Below, in pieces: positions 4,824-6,332 of a stretch of DNA of 6,332 nucleotides (the first letter of the stretch is position 1; the number at the start of each line of letters is the position of its first letter). A model generated the notes under the pieces. That model made no database searches and had not been told where the DNA came from. It saw nothing but the letters and a program-made list of their open reading frames with translations. This stretch comes from Erysipelotrichaceae bacterium. GTDB lineage: Bacteria; Bacillota_I; Bacilli_A; Erysipelotrichales; Erysipelotrichaceae. The position numbers and the translations under genes were made by a program. The DNA lies in NCBI GenBank assembly GCA_021442745.1, contig JABUSI010000268.1, positions 1 to 6,332 on the forward strand, written 5' to 3'.

Positions 4824-6267
4824 ACAGTTCTTCACCGTTGGTTTCAATGACTTTCTGATACCAGTAGAAGGAATCTTTCCGGCTTCTCTTCTTCGTTCCG
4901 TTACCGAAATCATCCTGGTCAACGTAAATATAACCGTACCGTTTGGACATTTCCGCACTGGAAGAAGATACCAGATCAATCGGTCCCCAGCTCAAATAAG
5001 CCAGAACTTCCACGCCATCCTTTACACATTCTTTCAGCTGTTCAATGTGCTGACGCAAGAAGTCAATCCGGTAATCGTCATGAATGCTGCCGTCTTCTTC
5101 GACCGTATCCAAAGCACCCAGACCGTTTTCCGCAATCATCAGCGGCTTTTCGTAACGGTCATAGTACTGACTCAAGCTGTTGTAGAATCCCAGCGGATCC
5201 GCACGCCATTCCCACGGTGTCGGCTTTAAATACGGGTTCTGGGAACCGTCAAACGCCTTGATCGTATTCTTCGTGGAATCCACAATCTTGGAATTGTAGT
5301 AAGAGATAGCTAAGAAATCCATCGGATTTTCCCGCAACAGCTGTTCATCCTCTGCGGACACTTCCACATGAATGTTATTTTCTTCAAAATACCGCAGGGC
5401 ATACACCGGATATTCCCCACGGAACTGTACGTCCGTAAAGAAATACTGCATCCGGTTCTTTTTCATCGTCAATACGACATCTTCCGGTTTGCACGTTGCC
5501 GGATAGAACGTACCATCCGCAACCATCGTACCCATATGCATCGTCGGGTCAATGTCTCTGGCAAGTTTCACAACCTTGGCACCGGCCACAAACTGATTGT
5601 GAACCGCCTGATACATCAGTTCTTCCATATTCTCTGCCTGGTCGTCATAAATACCCAATGAACCGAACTGTACCGTCGGAATCAGATTGACCTGATTGCA
5701 CACGATCCAGTATTTTACCTTACCCTTGAAACGGTTCATCAGTACCGTCGCGTAATTCACAAAGAAATCAATCATCTTCTTGTTCGCAAATCCGCCGTAC
5801 TTCAGTACCAGATTCAACGGAATGTCATAATGCGACATCGTAATGATCGGTTCCATACCGTCTTTGATGATTTCATCAATCAGATTATCGTAAAACTGCA
5901 AGCCCTTTTCGTTCGGCAGTTCTTCATCCCCGTTCGGGAAGATTCTTGACCAGGAAATACTTGTCCGGAATGCCTTGAATCCCATTTCCTGCATCAGTTT
6001 TAAATCTTCCTTGTAGGTATGATAGAAATCAATTCCGAACCGCTTCGGATAATAGCCTTCCGTATCGTTCATTCTCTGCAGAATGCCCTTTAACGTACCG
6101 CCGCCTTCTTTCTTGATATTCGCTCTGTCCAGGTTCTTGTCGTATTCGTGAATATCACTGGTAGACAATCCTCTGCCATCCGCATCATATGCCCCTTCAA
6201 TCTGGCAGGCTGCTACCGCACCACCCCATAAGAAGTCTTTCGGAAAGCCTTGTGGAACTTTTTTCAT
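4822..6267 (-). CDS. GH1 6-phospho-beta-glucosidase, acid/base Glu replaced by Gln
   Basis: This 481-aa protein covers the full usual length of bacterial GH1 6-phospho-beta-glucosidases, cytoplasmic enzymes that split PTS-imported phosphorylated beta-glucosides (cellobiose, salicin, arbutin types) into glucose-6-phosphate and glucose or aglycone. Visible features are FPKDFLWGGAVAACQIEGAY (8-27) with sugar-contacting Q22, SHYDIP (145-150), and the nucleophile E380 in MIAENGLGALD. The phosphate-binding set is S436-x5-K442-x-Y444, followed by the typical tail GNGTKKRSRKDSFYWYQKVI. The acid/base position reads CNQVN: residue 192 is Gln (codon CAG, 5692-5694) where the family has NEP/NEIN. Plant myrosinases carry a similar change and need an activated substrate or outside base. 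The ATG at 6267 gives the expected N-terminus, but the preceding bases hold no good ribosome binding site. The gene runs convergent to the XRE gene. An intact PTS partner, if any, lies outside the window. Confidence 0.9.
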   Translation of the reverse strand: MKKVPQGFPKDFLWGGAVAACQIEGAYDADGRGLSTSDIHEYDKNLDRANIKKEGGGTLKGILQRMNDTEGYYPKRFGIDFYHTYKEDLKLMQEMGFKAFRTSISWSRIFPNGDEELPNEKGLQFYDNLIDEIIKDGMEPIITMSHYDIPLNLVLKYGGFANKKMIDFFVNYATVLMNRFKGKVKYWIVCNQVNLIPTVQFGSLGIYDDQAENMEELMYQAVHNQFVAGAKVVKLARDIDPTMHMGTMVADGTFYPATCKPEDVVLTMKKNRMQYFFTDVQFRGEYPVYALRYFEENNIHVEVSAEDEQLLRENPMDFLAISYYNSKIVDSTKNTIKAFDGSQNPYLKPTPWEWRADPLGFYNSLSQYYDRYEKPLMIAENGLGALDTVEEDGSIHDDYRIDFLRQHIEQLKECVKDGVEVLAYLSWGPIDLVSSSSAEMSKRYGYIYVDQDDFGNGTKKRSRKDSFYWYQKVIETNGEEL

Positions 6268-6286
6268 ATGTTTCTTGTATGATAAA

Positions 6287-6305
6287 CATGTACCTGCAGT
6301 ACATG
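6287..6305. promoter_or_regulatory. Palindrome upstream of the glucosidase gene, CATGTAC-CTGCA-GTACATG
   Basis: Seven-base arms (6287-6293, 6299-6305) surround a five-base centre, 20 bp upstream of the glucosidase ATG. It shares ATGTACCTG with the palindrome before the XRE gene, though spacing between the two GTAC cores differs (9 bp here, 12 bp there). It could be an operator for the XRE protein or for a GntR/LacI-type sugar regulator, or a leader hairpin. It does not resemble a clear BglG-type antiterminator target. The promoter itself probably lies partly beyond the window end. Confidence 0.5.
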
Positions 6306-6332
6306 AATATCACTATCCTTTCTAAACCTTTG

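Noticed and set aside
4696..5229. Plus-strand 177-aa open frame and other plus-strand frames to 5690
   Set aside because: They lie opposite the well-supported glucosidase gene, share no domain signal, and have no ribosome binding site.
6270..6332. BglG/LicT-type antiterminator target upstream of the glucosidase gene
   Set aside because: The minus-strand leader has AAAGGAT followed by a dyad, but the characteristic conserved hairpin sequence and an overlapping terminator are not present.

Overview
The window looks like a chromosomal accessory region of a low-to-mid GC Bacillota (Firmicutes), probably a gut or host-associated member. The support is purine-rich GGAGG-type ribosome binding sites, a phospho-beta-glucosidase of the PTS type, a Fic/GNAT pair and a stand-alone AlbA_2/GHKL regulator. 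I cannot name the genus. Composition is uneven: the left 1.6 kb is clearly AT-rich, while everything from about 1.95 kb onward is richer in G+C, so the window reads as a mosaic of acquired blocks.

Layout. Bases 1-147 hold no assignable gene. Bases 148-1482 (minus) encode a 444-aa Schlafen-AlbA_2 / GHKL-ATPase / winged-helix regulator. Its promoter at 1519-1576 carries three copies of a 12-bp element that also occurs as an in-frame tandem repeat inside the gene. Bases 1577-2343 hold no intact gene, but contain several short inverted repeats, a possible decayed fragment of a PaaK-type adenylate-forming ligase (minus strand), and an 11-bp inverted repeat overlapping a candidate promoter. Bases 2344-3240 encode a self-inhibited (class II) Fic enzyme with an N-terminal helix-turn-helix. 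It is tightly coupled to a GNAT acetyltransferase (3243-3800). Directly after the GNAT stop lies a second, diverged copy of the last ~20 codons of fic, followed by a strong terminator. Bases 4032-4808 encode a HigA-type XRE regulator. It ends just after a degenerate ImmA/IrrE-like zinc motif, inside a terminator hairpin. Bases 4822-6267 (minus, convergent) encode a GH1 6-phospho-beta-glucosidase in which the usual acid/base glutamate is glutamine.

Working together. Fic and GNAT form one translationally coupled unit. The flanking fic 3'-end repeats suggest the GNAT gene arrived as a cassette that rebuilt the end of fic. The XRE regulator has a perfect palindrome just downstream of its own -10. 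A related palindrome sharing a nine-base half-site lies upstream of the glucosidase gene, so regulation of both by this protein is a testable idea. The AlbA_2 regulator appears to control itself through its repeats. I see no complete previously undescribed multi-gene system. The most distinctive signals are the dual-use repeat (coding and operator), the E-to-Q change in the GH1 active site, and the fic/GNAT end duplication.
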